Of a DNA stretch of 64,000 bases, positions 42,733 through 56,157 are shown piece by piece. The stretch's first letter is position 1; every line of letters starts with the position of its first letter. Location: NCBI GenBank assembly GCA_003344405.1, contig NOWV01000011.1, forward strand, positions 806,001 to 870,000. The letters are read 5' to 3'. Origin of the DNA: Trichoplax sp. H2. Taxonomy: Eukaryota > Placozoa > Uniplacotomia > Trichoplacea. Below the pieces are notes generated by a model. The model worked only from the letters and a program-made list of their open reading frames with translations. It was not told the DNA's origin and searched no databases. The position numbers and the translations under genes are program-made.

Positions 42733-43755
42733 ACCAGCGTAGAACGCAATCCACTGCAGTATCTTCTCGATGGCAACCATGGATGGATTGTACTATACAC
42801 TGAAGAGTAGTAAACTATTAAAACATTGATATAGGACTTAGAGCGGGATTTGCTTCCATTTTTAGTATTAAAATCTACATTTAAAAAGAAAATGGACATT
42901 TCAAGATTGCTCATCTTGCCATCAACGTTCTCGCTGTTTGATCGTCCATTAATAAGGCAACCATGGATGGATTGTACTATATACTGAACAGTAGTAAACT
43001 ACTAAAACATTGAGATAGGACCCAGAGTGGGATTTGCTTCCATTTTTAGTAATAAAATCTAAAAACTACATTTAAAAAGAAAATGAACATTTCAAGATTG
43101 CTCATCTTGCCATCAACGTTCTCGCTGTTTGATCGTCCATTAATAAGGCAACCATAGATGGATTGTACTATATACTGAACAGTAGTAAACTATTAAAACA
43201 TTGATATAAGACCCAGAATGGGATTTGCTTCCATTTTTAGTAATAAAATCTAAAAACTACATTTAAAAAGAAAATGAACATTTCAAGATTGCCATCAACG
43301 TTCTCGCTGTTTTATCGTCCATTAATAAGGCAACCATAGATGGATTGTACTATACACGGAACAGTAGTAAACTACTAAAACATTGATATAGGACCCAGAG
43401 TGGGATTTCCTTCCATTTTTAGTATTAAAATCTAAAATCTACATTTAAAAAGAAAATGAACATTTCAAGATTGCTCATCTTGCCATCAACATTCTCGCTG
43501 TTTGATCGTCCATTAGACCGTATACCAGCGCAGAACGCAATCCACTGCAGTATCTTCTCTATGGCAACGATGGATGGATTGTACTATACTGTACACTGAA
43601 GAGTAGTAAACTACTAAAACATTCATATAGGACTAGAGTGAAATTTGTTTCCATTTTTAGTATTAAAATCTACATTTAAAAAGAAAATGGTCATTTCAAG
43701 ATTGCTCATCTTGCCATCAATATTCTCGCTGTTTGATCGTCCAGTAGACCGTGTG
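42733..43755. repeat. five-copy ~185-bp tandem array
   Basis: Units start ggcaacca(t)agatggattgtact near 42772, 42956, 43147, 43329 and 43563 and end cgctgtttgatcgtcca. The first and last units carry an extra 5' part (accagcg(c/t)agaacgcaatccactgcagtatcttctc, from 42733 and 43524), so the array is bounded by the longer form and the three inner units lack it. Unit identity is high, suggesting recent expansion by unequal exchange. Confidence 0.92.
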
Positions 43756-43910
43756 TATAACTTGTTTATCGGATGCGATTGTACTAATATGGATGTGATA
43801 CATTGAGTAATCTATGCTGCTGCATCACGGTAAAGGACATTCTCACTTTATTCGTCACATAGATGACAACAGAACAACGAAGAAGTAACCAGAAAATTAG
43901 TAATTCTGGT

Positions 43911-44116
43911 TAGCCTTAATGCACTTATTTGTTAGTCAGAGAAACTTCTATAGAGTAGATTTGTGTTGGTTAAACTTGTTGTGGTAGTGATGGAATACTT
44001 AACATGATCTTACTAGTCTTAATGCACTTATTTGTTACTCTGAGAAACTTCTATAAAGTTGGGTTGTGTTAGTTAAGCTTATTGTGGTAGTGGTGGAATG
44101 CTTAACATGATCTTAC
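43911..44116. repeat. tandem duplication, 2 x 103 bp
   Basis: tagccttaatgcacttattt at 43911 recurs as tagtcttaatgcacttattt at 44014; both copies end cttaacatgatcttac. About 10 percent differences. Confidence 0.85.
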
Positions 44117-44886
44117 TTATCAGAAACCATGAATGGCAGTATCATGGTTCCCCTCGATGTGGCTGTTGTTAAATCTACCCAGGATAATGATAGAGCCAAG
44201 GTGAACAAGAATCTTGAGATACTTGTAGCAGGGCTTACTACTGCATAGACAGACGGGTACGTATAGTAGGCTGGATTGGATGTTTATTGATCTAGCAATG
44301 GCGTAACCACTCACAATATTGTATTTTAAAAATTTTGATCCTTAAGTACCCTATCCTTCTCACAGTATGACGCATTGGGATGGTCATGACTTTTTCTGCC
44401 ATATTAGACATTCACCAGAAGAGAAATCAGGATGCTTGATCGTAATTCATGTTGAACCCTTCAACATCGCTTTACTCTAAACCTTGTGAAGATTGTGAAG
44501 ACGCCAAGAAATCCAACATGAAGTGTAGATTGTACACTAGATCACAGTTAAACTACCCTGTACATGGAGATGGAGACGAAACCTTTTATTGGAAGTAATG
44601 CATGTCGTATTATATGAAGTTAAAGTACACTACACTACAAGCCAATTCGCACTAAAATAATCCGTCATGTGAATACAATACGTATATATGTAGACACAGT
44701 ATGATCCACCTTTCGAATAAAAACAATTTTATTGACCCTAAAGAATTCTTTAGACGCAGAAATACTGTAGACAACTAAGTAGGAGTATTCTACTGGGGTT
44801 GTACTATAATAAGGAGATTCGTGAAAAGAAACGATGCCGTTTTGGTGTACTACATGTATACTGCATGTCTAGATAAGCAAAGTAGT

Positions 44887-46029
44887 ATCTACAGTATTTC
44901 CAAAATCGTCCCGCTGATCGCACTGTTCCTGGCTCAATAAATAAATAACTTTCACCTTGTGAATTCTTAATTGGGGATGCATGGAACACTGATCACTTCA
45001 TATTGCGATGTGTGTAAACTGTATGCACTTTAGCATCGACTGGATAAGACCCTTGCAGTGACAAATTGCATTCAGAGTACGGTATAGTTACCGTGAAATC
45101 TGACAATTTTTATGGGAGCATCTACAAGATCCAACATATCTCTCTAACATCACATCTTGATATTTTAGCTTTGAAATGGTGGTATACGGTGTGAAAGGAT
45201 ACGAATAATAGAATGATCGGTAATGTTGTAATCTTTTAGCTTACCAGATAAATCTGGAGATAGGCTACAGTACAATATGCAATCTACGAAATCTTCTGTT
45301 TTCGCTACTGATTTCTTTACATTTGCTATTATATATAAATTATTGAACATGTGGTTAATCCTTTTAATTAAAATCTCAATCACTATTCTCTAAAGTGAAA
45401 AAGCACTGCGCAGCCTGTTGACAAACGGCTTATTCAGAGACTACTCCATTAAAACTAAATAAATTAGGTTGATTGATGGCCGCTTTGCTTACCATTTCCT
45501 CGCCATTTGCTCCATGCTTGTAGTTGCACTGGCTGCTTAGCTGATTAGTCCTCAACCTAGCGACGTGACTAAAGGCGAAGCTTTAACTTTACAAACTGTA
45601 GATTAGAGTGTAGTTGCATCATATAGAAACTTTTGATCCTACTTGATTCACTTTTTTTACATCACTATATTTGCTATGCCAGCACTTGACAATAGTTCAT
45701 GTGCTCCATTTTTCAGTACTTGAGCTTGCAAGAATCCTTATTTTATACGACATATTTTGGGGGGTAAAGCTATCATTGCCTAGGGCATCCACGAATATCC
45801 CGTACGCGTACTTTGCCGATATACGCTCGTACAGTATCGCTTCCTACCTTCAAATCCAAGAGTATTCATATCAATGCTCTACATCAACTTCTCTATTAAA
45901 TGAGTCGCATATAACGAGAAATACTGTACAGCATTTTCTTTTCACTGCTGCTCTATACGACCAAGGTGTATAACCAAGAGTAAATGAAAGTGATCGCATA
46001 GTTCGCCTACTGTATCTTGATAGAGGCTA
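44887..46029. repeat. first copy of ~1.1-kb near-identical block (left of gap)
   Basis: Starts atctacagtatttcc and ends gatagaggcta at the N gap; matches 46050-47098 with few substitutions. It has about 94 bp (around 45446-45541) that the second copy lacks. Contains no supported gene. Confidence 0.93.
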
Positions 46030-46049
46030 NNNNNNNNNNNNNNNNNNNN
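46030..46049. other. assembly gap, 20 N
   Basis: A run of 20 N, a size typical of a fixed placeholder, placed exactly between the end of one copy and the start of the other copy of the same 1.1-kb sequence. Confidence 0.99.
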
Positions 46050-47098
46050 ATCTACAGTATTTCCAAAATCGTCCCGCTGATCGCACTGTTCCTGGCTCAA
46101 TAAATAAATAACTTTCACCTTGTGAATTCTTAATTGGGGATGCATGGAACAATGATCACTTCATATTGCGATGTGTGTAAACTGTATGCACTTTAGCATC
46201 GACTGGATAAGACCCTTGCAGTGACAAATTGCATTCAGAGTACGGTATAGTTACCGTGAAATCTGACAATTTTTATGGGAGCATCTACAAGATCCAACAT
46301 ATCTCTCTAACATCACATCTTGATATTTTAGCTTTGAAATGGTGGTATACGGTGTGAAAGGATACGAATAATAGAATGATCGGTAATGTTGTAATCTTTT
46401 AGCTTACCAGATAAATCTGGAGATAGGCTACAGTACAATATGCAATCTACGAAATATTCTGTTTTCGCTACTGATTTCTTTACATTTGCAATTATATATA
46501 AATTATTGAACATGTGGTTAATCCTTTTAATTAAAATATCAATCACTATTCTCTAAAGTGAAAAAGCACTGCGCAGCCTGTTGACAAACGGCTTATTCAG
46601 AGACTACTCTATTATTAGTCCTCAACCTAGCGACGTGACTAAAGGCGAAGCTTTAACTTTACAAACTGTAGATTGGAGTGTAGTTGCGTTATATAGAAAC
46701 TTTTGATCCTACTTGATTCACTTTTTTTACATCACTATATTTGCTATGCCAGCACTTGACAATAGTTCATGTGCTCCATTTTTCAGTACTTGAGCTTGCA
46801 AGAATCCTTATTTTGTACGACATATTTTGGGGGATAAAGCTATCATTGCCTAGGGCATCCACGAATATCCCGTACGCGTACTTTGCCGATATACCCGCGT
46901 ACAGTATCGCTTACTACCTTCAAATCCAAGAGTATTCATATCAATGCTCTTCATCAACTTCTTATTAAATGAGTCGCATATAACGAGAAATACTGTACAG
47001 CATTTTCTTTTCACTGCTGCTCTATACGACGAAGGTGTATAACCAAGAGTAAATGAAAGTGATCGCATAGTTCGCCTACTGTATCTTGATAGAGGCTA
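46050..47098. repeat. second copy of ~1.1-kb near-identical block (right of gap)
   Basis: Begins atctacagtatttcc directly after the gap and ends gatagaggcta; near-identical to 44887-46029 apart from the 94-bp deletion and scattered substitutions. Likely the other haplotype of the same locus. Confidence 0.93.
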
Positions 47099-49675
47099 GA
47101 ATTGATGATGCAAATTACGACATAATAATAGATCTTCTTCGGTTATTATTTTATTTTATTAACGATGTTTCAAGTCATGCATTGGTAATAGAAATCTCAA
47201 GATTGACGTGATCATGAATTAATAAAATACATAATCATTGTACTATACTCTACTGTTTGTTTGAGTTAAAGACTTTCTCAAGTTTAATTAATAAAATTCT
47301 TTAAAAGGATACCTTCATATATTTACAGTTTAATGATAGATTCTTACTTATTGACTAATGAGATTACAATGATCATTACAATGAATAACTAGAAAAAAGC
47401 TGAATACTGTATTTTAACTTAAAAGTTTCATGAATAATTTCGAACATTAGGAAAATACTATACTTTAATTTAAAACGTGGAATCAATGCAGTGATATGAT
47501 GAATGCTGGCAGGTGTCCTCGTTACGCTTTATATTTTTAGCCTATCAATTAGCTAGATCTCTGAAACGAACATTTTACCCTTATTACAAGTATTTGACGC
47601 GTATTACCTTCCTATTCTGAGTATTTGAACCATAAATTCAATATTACATTAGGGCGAAAATTTTGTTTACCTCACAATTCTCTCATAACTACAGCCAGGA
47701 TAGTAAAAATTTCCTTCCTCGTTACTTGCACATAAGCTGCTTTTCTACTATAATTACCAGCGAGATCGAAATGATATTCAGCTTCAATATTTTTAGTTTT
47801 TATACCGTATAAGTAATCCTACATTGAAATACCTATCAACTACCTTTGGCCAATTTCTGCTAGTATTAGGGTGCCACAGCATGCTTTTTCATAAATTACG
47901 TCTGATGTTTCACTGAAACAACATGGGAAATTTCCTAGTCAAATTGACAATAACACTCTTTTATTTTGTATAAGCATACATATAAACGACAGCATTTATA
48001 TATTTTATTTTATAACTGTAAGCAATCATGACAAGAATAAATCACAACCTATAACGTACAGTCTAAATTATCACATGCAATTTGTCTTACCATGTTATTA
48101 CTGTGCTAGACGCTGGGGCATTCCTCTCCATTAAAATGATAAAAAGTGCAGATGCTAATGTCACTCAAAATACGCGTATGCACGTTGTAAAGGGCACGTA
48201 CTGAAGGGATTAACACTTGTAAAACTATTATTAATTTTTTGATGTCTACCTTCATTTCGATTGTCTGTACTCCTCCTATTTCCATAATGAAGAGAGCTGC
48301 GCAGAGTTTACGCATCGTCTGAAAGTAAAGCGAATTCTAACCAATACGTGAATAGGGCATAACATTAATATCATGCAATGTTTTGACTGATTTGATAAAT
48401 ATTTATTATTCTCTTGTACTGGAAATCGCATTTGCAAATGACCATTGAACTGCTTACAGTGTTTCCGGTTTTGCCTTACTGACACAAAGATTAGACGCAA
48501 CTGCGTAAAAGTTCCTAGTTATAAATTTTATTGTTCGAATACACATTGATGAATATCAGATAAAGCTAAATACATTAGATAAAATTAGATAATAATTGTA
48601 TGATCAACCACAGCACTAATGTTGTATTCCAACCTTGGCTGCATGGGGTATACGTGTATGCGAGTATAAATAACTGATCGATTCTAACTGCCTTGCGTTA
48701 CTTAATTCTTCAAATCTCCTTGATTGTATCATTCTTACATCGGTCTCCTTCTCGTCTTTAATAATTCACTCAATTACCTTGTGCATTTCTAAAAACCAGA
48801 GTGATGCTAAATGTCAATGACGGTATAAGTAATATTGACTAAATCCATGTCTATTTTATAACGCTATTATTTTGACAATGCTTACATATTTTTGCTGCTA
48901 TCCATGTCTGAGAACTCGTTTTTAAGTTGATGCCGTTATCTTTACTACTGGTACATCAAGATTAATGATTACATGCAATTTTAATTTAAATTTCTAGCAT
49001 TTTCACACATGTTTTTGTCGATCAATTTTATTACCAAGGACAGTTCCTGCATTTATAAATTGTATTATATCCATCCTATATACTGTAGCCACCGCGTGAT
49101 ACCGCAGATTTAAGATTTAAAGTTCTGTACATACGCGTTGGATAAATTCGTACGTTGTAAACTAATATACTGTACTGTGCGTATTTTTATTATGCTCCAC
49201 CAAAAAAATTGTTTGAATGTCATATTAGACCACCGTCGATAGTACCCATTTTTCTATACAAGTTTGTAGGCTATCAGCAGATCTTATACTCACTAATTTC
49301 TCGTAAAAAAGTGTACGGTCCATAACCTTCTTCGATAAAGTAATTAGTAACGATATTCTTGTAAAGTCGTGATACCAATAATTTTTTTACTTTATCGTTA
49401 CCAAATACTTTACAGAATATCTACTTATATGGATATCAATTATAATATTATTGTCCATAGAATAAAGGATAATGCCTTTTAAAACCTTAACATATCATAA
49501 GCAATACAGTATATGACTTTATTATCAAGAAATACGGTATAAAATACATGTTAATCGAAAAGTTATATTGTTTTTTTTATTACAACAAAGGAATATCCGT
49601 GATATGTGATAATAAGAAATCCTTGAATTACCAATGTTGTATAATAGTAATTGTTGTTTTGTTTTTAATTGTTAG
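47099..49675. other. intergenic / upstream of the armadillo gene
   Basis: No gene supported. The 5' exon of the downstream gene should lie here or further left. On the minus strand, 48323-48247 is bounded by a good acceptor (TTTACTTTCAG) and a possible donor, with an ATG frame inside, but it matches nothing and joins no other exon. Confidence 0.35.
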
Positions 49676-52608
49676 GTTTATTCTCTTTTATCTTCCCTCT
49701 ATTACTTTTAATAATCATCACGGTGATTAAAGTGTTATGGAAAGCTGAGAAACGACGTATTAATCGACAGCACGATTTCAAAGACCAACAATTAAATTCA
49801 GATCAAATTGTCTGTGAAAGTAGTCCCAAAATTTCATCAACATTACAAGAAGAGCAGCAATTCTCAATTGACACCGAATGTAATAGTACTGATTGCCAAT
49901 TAGCAACAAATGCGCCTATGAGTTCTTCCTATAGATTACTCGACGAAAAGTCAAATACAGAAGAAAGGATAACATCTACAACTGTAGAAGAATACGCTGA
50001 TAATCCAATCTATGCTAATAAAGAGTTGCTAAGAAGAGATTACTTTCAAAAAGTTAGCCCACAGGATGAAATATGTGAGCAAGTTATCATTGACAATCAG
50101 GAGTCATCCTGCTTAAATTGGACTGACTTATTTCAAAATTTTAGTGATCGATCCATTGAAGAGCTAAATGATATTGAAGCTGATACAATGAATAAAATTG
50201 AACGTCGCGGTAAAGACTCTAGTGCTTCGACAACTAATAGTAGTAATAGAAATAGTAATCAGCGCTCACGCCGAGTAATTACTAGTAGTAAAGTTGTTCC
50301 AAAACACGAAGAGGTCTCCCAAGGTAGCCATACAATAAATTCTAATTTAGAAAATCGAAAAACTAGGAACATCTCTCGCAATTCTGGTCACGAATATCGC
50401 CAGCAGCGATCAATCTCAAGTGAACGAAACATACATTCTAGAAAGAAATCAAATGCACAACATGAACATTCATCGGAACCGATTCGTCGTCAAGATAGTG
50501 ACCAAATAGATAGTGATGGCCAGATGAAGTGGGATCGAGTTCAACAGTGGGTCGAGGAAGAACGGCGTATAGACCAAAATGAGTGGATTAAGGAGGAAGA
50601 TTGGGAGGCTTGCGATCCAGGAAAAGAGAGCAGTGAGTGCGAGCCAGACGTATGCGATGAAATCTCATGTGATAGTCGTAGTATAACCTCTTCTAATAAT
50701 TCTAGTGTGAATCATAGAAAGTTACTACATCAGTTACAGACTACTAACGCTGCAGCTACACGTCATAAGATTCCTCCTACGGTGAATAGTGAAAATCGAG
50801 TCGGAAGTAATTTTATCGAGAAACAACATAAAATAATGACTTCTAGTTCAGCTGTTGTGCCATTATCAAGTGAAAGTAACGAGAATTCAGCCATTAAGAG
50901 TAATAATGTAACTTTTGTATTGTCAAGAAAAGTTTCAGACACGGATGCGAAAGTACAAGATGAAAGTGAGAGTTTGACGAGCTATAGTAGTAGCAGTAGT
51001 AGAAATTCTAAAATACCTAGAAGAATCGAAAGTGTGGATAGTAATAAGAAAGCATCAGATCAACCAAGCAGTGGTGGTGATATGGTAGAAAAAGAGTGCG
51101 ACTATAAAGAACTGCGTAATGTTATAAGTAAATATTTCGTTGACTCTACGGAAATGGTTGAATTAGGAAGGAAGATAGTGAATTTTGTTACCGCAAAAAG
51201 TAAAATCTCATCTTATCCTGAATTTGATGATGTTGAGTTAGCATTGAACCGAATGTGTAATAGCGAATTTAAAGACGAGCAAAGAGTAAGAATACGTAAA
51301 TAAAATATCTATAAAACTATTTGTTGGTTTAATATTAGACTTGTTAACTGTTAAATATTATATTTTTACCTTTACTAATTACAAGTTCACTTTATAGAAA
51401 ATTTTATCTAAAATTGGAGGTAAAGACGTGTTAAAGCCTTTATTAGAGTCCAAAAATGAAAACTTACGTAAGACTACGCTTAAAGCGATGTCAATACAAG
51501 CAATTAATGATGAAGACCTTGATACAGTCAAGGTATAGCATAATGCTTCATTTATGTACAAATCTTAACTTCATCTTTTGCTTTGTTTCATTTTGATAAT
51601 GTAAAAACCAATGATTGTCAATATGTAACATTTTAATATCCATGAACAAAAAGGTGGTGATTTCGCATATTCAGCAATGGACAAAATCTGATGTTAATCA
51701 TTCCAATCAAGACATGCAGATGGTTGCTACAAGTGCTTTACTTAACTTATCAACATGTCGTACTTTTCATTCAAGTATTATTAGTTGTATTCCATACCTA
51801 CTTGATATGGTTGAATCATCGGTTAAGCCTATGCAGGTACAGCATTATGATAATATTTATACACAATCTAAACTGCTTTATGCATACATACATATGAAAT
51901 CTTAATCAGGCTACAGTACCGAATATAGGACTAGAACTAACGTAATAATCAATTTTATTTTAAGTTGCATGCACTATTGGTTTTACTCATATTTTCTTGG
52001 AACATCAACAATATTATCCACTTGGTTGAGCATCAGGTAATTATTGGCATTGAAGAAAATTCACATCGACTTCTTTACCTTCCAATTTTTTCATAGAAAC
52101 GATAACATATATCTTTGATGCATTTTTGCTTACCATACATTTTCAATTATAATTGTGTTATTGCAGACTTTAAAGAGAATATCAACGTGGTTAAAGATAG
52201 ATACAGATGAAGAGTTGCTTTTAAGAATTGTTACCTTAGTTACGAGCTTACTAGAGGGTCTTAGGCATTTTTTAAGACAAGTACCGACACCACTACGGAC
52301 TCGAAGAGCACGAACGGGAAATAAAGCCGTAGAAAGCAGTGAATCTAAATACAGACAACTTCGTACTTTATTACGGGATATATTAGTAAGTAATATAATT
52401 TTATAGCTACTTTGCTAACCTAAAAAATTGGCAAAATAATTCTAAAAAATGTAACTTGATATTTCTTTAGTTTTGTACACCTGGACTTCACGATAGCTTA
52501 TGGGAACTAAATCAACATAGTAACCGTGACATCCATCGTCAAGCTACAAGAGGTCGCTTAACTCTGAATTACCTATTATCCTTGCATTGCAGTATGACTG
52601 TCTCTTGA
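49676..52608 (+). CDS. membrane-anchored armadillo-repeat protein, ARMC10/ARMCX-like layout (5' exon missing)
   Basis: Exons: 49676-51285, 51398-51532, 51654-51836, 52167-52385, 52471-52608, giving 760 residues without the start. The first exon follows a strong acceptor (tttgtttttaattgttag) in phase 1 and is preceded by an in-frame stop, so a short upstream coding exon must exist. It opens with a hydrophobic helix (LFSFIFPLLLLIIITVIKVL) then positive residues (KAEKRRINR), like an outer-membrane signal anchor. About 450 polar Ser/Asn/Glu-rich residues follow, likely disordered. The last ~280 residues form helical repeats: SKIGGKDVLKPLLESKNENL, then the VATSALLNLST segment and TWLKIDTDEELLLRIVTL. 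An N-terminal anchor plus a C-terminal Arm_2-type fold is the layout of ARMC10 and the ARMCX proteins, which act in mitochondrial movement and dynamics; this identity is inferred from layout and repeat pattern. Other armadillo families remain possible. Confidence 0.68.
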
Positions 52609-54765
52609 AGATTTCGGGCTTACTCGTAGATATTTTAAGCCTTAAGGCCTTGGAAGCTTTGCTTGTTAACGCTTTATCAATAAATTATTCAGATGATACA
52701 TCTGTACACAATACTTGTTAAAGTACTACAGTTCATTGTGTAAATCCATTGCAGCAATTTACTTTTCCTGTTTAGGATAAGTTTTTATAGATTGTTCTAA
52801 TATGTGTAGCATGTACAATTAATGTAACTAGAATAATTTTCGTTTGACTGTACAAGACATACGGGTAATCTTACAGTTAAAACTGGACGTGTAGTACATA
52901 TATAATTGACATAAATAGAGCTAAACTTGAATTATATTTTTTACAGTCCCTCTCGCAATAATTGCAATAATGTTAATATGGTACGATAACTTCGTATAAG
53001 CTTTACGGCCTAAGCCTGGTGACATTATTTGCGAATTAATTAATTTATGCCATGCAATAACTATCTTGATTTCATACTTTCATGCAATTTTGCCATTGTG
53101 AGATTTCAATTTTATGCTGGCTGGAATAGTACGAGTCTACCATTGCTGCTCCATAAAATCTCAAAATAGTTGTAATGAAATTGCGATAATACAGTGCTAT
53201 CATTTATTTAAAAAGCATGTTATTTCGTATGTAGGACATGTATGAAACCAATCGCTAACTAATTTACACGATTTTTGATGATCATTTCATCGTTTGCTAT
53301 GAAATTTTTTCTTATGTTATAATTGCCGTATATTTTGTATATTCGTGTCTTGCTATTCCTACCATATATACGTACGAGATATGATAAATTGCTGACATTT
53401 CCAATTTCTATTTAAAATATAGTTTAAATAGCAGTGAAAAATGATGCTTTAAAGTATTGCATACCTGTAATAATGGCGATACGAGTATACTATTATGTTT
53501 AGTATATAATTAACTCTAACTAATTATTAAGGCAACACTTTTTAACTTAATCGAATTCTATTTTGCTTTGCGCCTAAGTTTTGATAAAACAACTTTAAGT
53601 ATTGAATATATCTTTCTCAAGTGATGCATGGTGCAGCATAACTCCTGCGGTAGAAATTAAAATTATCCTTTGTTTTAAAGTCAAATCATCTGCGTACATG
53701 TATTATATAGTATATATTTATATACTGTATTTACAGTATTTCTGATTGGTAATGTGGCAACCACGACATTTATCTAAAATTTAAAGCTCCAAAATATGTT
53801 GTAAACATTAATAAATGAACTGCTTTGCTGATGAATCATTGCATCTATCAAATATATAATCTAATACGACTGCCGCTCTTGTAAAGAAAAATTATATAAT
53901 GTTGTATTATTAGTGACCTACGTGTGATTAAAATGTCCATAGAAAAGAAATAACAAAAATACTGATTTTGTGGTAGCGGAAACAAGTTTATTCGCATATA
54001 TCTGCATTCAGATTGTATACTGTACGCATGATAATATACTTGTATATCTTAGTCAAAGTAGAATAACTGATCAATGGCAATTCATTATTAGTTAATTTGC
54101 GTACAATTACAATTTCAGTTATAGCTTGTTACCGCTGGAAATGCTCATAGGAGATTTTAATGTTTATTACTATCACGCACAATTCCTATCCATTATAATT
54201 TGCAACCATTTCACATTAACTCGTCACAATAGGATAGCTAAAATAACTCCTGCAAAAATGGAATACTATACATTTATAATATTATACAATTAGATTTAAT
54301 ATTTCTTTTCAAATATTACTTAAACACGTCAATTCATAGCATGAAGTTTTTAGTAGATTTTATCATCATTCGGTGATCTATATAAATACATTCTAGATGA
54401 TATCAAGGACAGTTTCCAGTCTAGCTATATGCGGATTTTGATTAAACATTACTTGATAGAACACAGTAATATAAATTAAAACATCGAATTCATTTGCATG
54501 TACACTGCAACCAAGTAACATATTATTACCAGCAATTTTAACCAAATTGATTTCCTCCACTTGCTATTTCGCATTCGGTGATTGTTTACTGATAGTGAAA
54601 ATTAGCAAAATTCTTAGTAAAAGCTTATACTATTTGCAATAAACTTATATACATACAATTTCTAATGCACAAGTAAAATAATGAATAATCCTGACGCAGA
54701 TGATGGTATTTTATAGTATTCACGCAGACATTTGGAGGAACTTAAAGTACACGATTGAAGTCAAC
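52609..54765. other. intergenic, convergent 3' ends
   Basis: AT-rich, about 2.2 kb, between the stop codons of the armadillo gene and the L51/S25-domain gene. No exon, RNA gene or repeat was recognised. Confidence 0.4.
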
Positions 54766-55988
54766 TCACGTGTCAGTGAAGGCAAATTTGTCCTTAACAC
54801 ACTGCAAAATTTCCTCTGGATCCTTGCCTTGAATATCCAGTGTTTTCATATTACCATCATCTTATACCGTAATATATGAAGATACACGTTAGATATAAAG
54901 TCTAGCTTTTAACTTTCTACAATTACTTGCACTGTAAGAATAAGCTATCAGTTAAGGTAAACGGAGTTAAGAATTATTACAGTTGGATGTTTGACTCAGC
55001 TCACTAATTTATATATAGAAATTATGCAATCGCTTCTCGTGGACTGCATATTACTCTACGCATGTTATCTCAAACAGGGATAGGCAATACCGCGGTAGAT
55101 TGAAAATCGTTAGGTATACTTTTGGAATAGCTTGAGTTTGCTGCATAGCTTATAGTATGAATTAAAGTATAGTTTAGGGTATACGTGTAGTAGACCTATT
55201 ACATCCCTGATCTCAAAGGTAGGTACAATTTTCTGTATACTATGGTACATAAAAAGTCATTGGCCTCATTTTATATAAGCCCATAGGCAAGAAATAGATA
55301 ATTAGATTGAAGAAATCAGCCTTATACCACTACAACAAACTTACTTAGTTCAACAACGATAGCGGATACATCGCCTTTACTTTTAGAGAATAGAACGCTA
55401 GGATTATGAAATTTTAGCTGAGGAACTTTGTCATAGTAAAAATACCTGCAAGAATGCATTATCAAAGTTAGAGAAAATGAAACAAACCGAGCTCAAGTCG
55501 ATCATATATAAACATGTCTAAAGTATCACAGCGTCGATACTCAATGTAAAAATCGATACAATATAACAAGATGCAGCAACAAGTCCTCGACCACTTGCAT
55601 CATTACAATGGATGCATAGCAATTTTATATCAAGTAGCAATAGTAATTATTTTAAAATAAGGGTACATATATTGCATATGTAGCCAGAGTTGTATTCCGT
55701 CGCTGGTGATGAGAGGAGTATTTAAGAATGCTATACGAGTATAAGCAGTAGGATAAACGATCTTCAACACATACAGTACACGCTCTTATTGTCCCATTTT
55801 TAAGCATACGCGTACATGAAGAATACTTGCCTAGCTCCAAATGATCCTCGACTATTCCGTCCTGCTACTATTTTCATTTGTTGGACATTCTCATTCAGTA
55901 GTACTTTATCGCTATTTAAATGCTGGAATGACCTTTTGATGGCTGCTCTTCCAAGACGTGGTAATTTATTAGCACTTCTAGTCGCCAT
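54766..55988 (-). CDS. small mitoribosomal protein with L51/S25/CI-B8 domain, mL61-like
   Basis: Three exons: 55988-55831, 55445-55345, 54860-54766; 117 residues. The first half is basic (RLGRAAIKRSFQHL), as in mitochondrial import sequences and ribosomal proteins. Exon 1 ends in GSFGA(R) and exon 2 continues (R)YFYYDKVPQLKFHNP, aligning without gaps to the conserved GARKF...IPQ.....NP core of the thioredoxin-like L51/S25/CI-B8 family; exon 3 ends with LDIQGKDPEEILQCVKD. It is not the MRPS25 orthologue, because a full MRPS25 gene lies 730 bp away on the other strand. Its closest remembered relatives are fungal mL61 (Mrp49) proteins, a large-subunit component. Intron 1 has a GC donor (GCAAGT); the normal GT two bases on would break the frame. 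TGA at 54768-54766 is taken as the stop; it overlaps a good donor (AC|GTGAGT), so a further exon is possible. Confidence 0.72.
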
Positions 55989-56157
55989 GACAGCAGCTCT
56001 TCGATTCACCTCCTTGCTGGTCCTTCGATCAGTGATTATACCTCCAAAGTAGCGCTACCTAACAGTCTATCAACGTCTAAACAATTCTCTACTGCTTTAT
56101 CGTTATAGAATTAACACATCTATCCAATACTAGCTGGGCTACAAATGTCTCTTTCAG

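Noticed and set aside
45671-46968. Pairs of matching frames at 45671-45973 / 46741-46968 and 45165-45383 / 46328-46546
   Set aside because: They match only because they lie in the two copies of the 1.1-kb block; no coding evidence.
48106-48500. Minus-strand frames of 69 and 74 residues
   Set aside because: One good acceptor exists (near 48324) but neither frame matches a family or joins another exon.
54766-55988. Calling this gene MRPS25
   Set aside because: A better and complete MRPS25 with the animal C-terminal extension is at 56720-58109.
55816-56052. 78-residue plus-strand frame
   Set aside because: Mostly antisense of exon 1 of the mL61-like gene.
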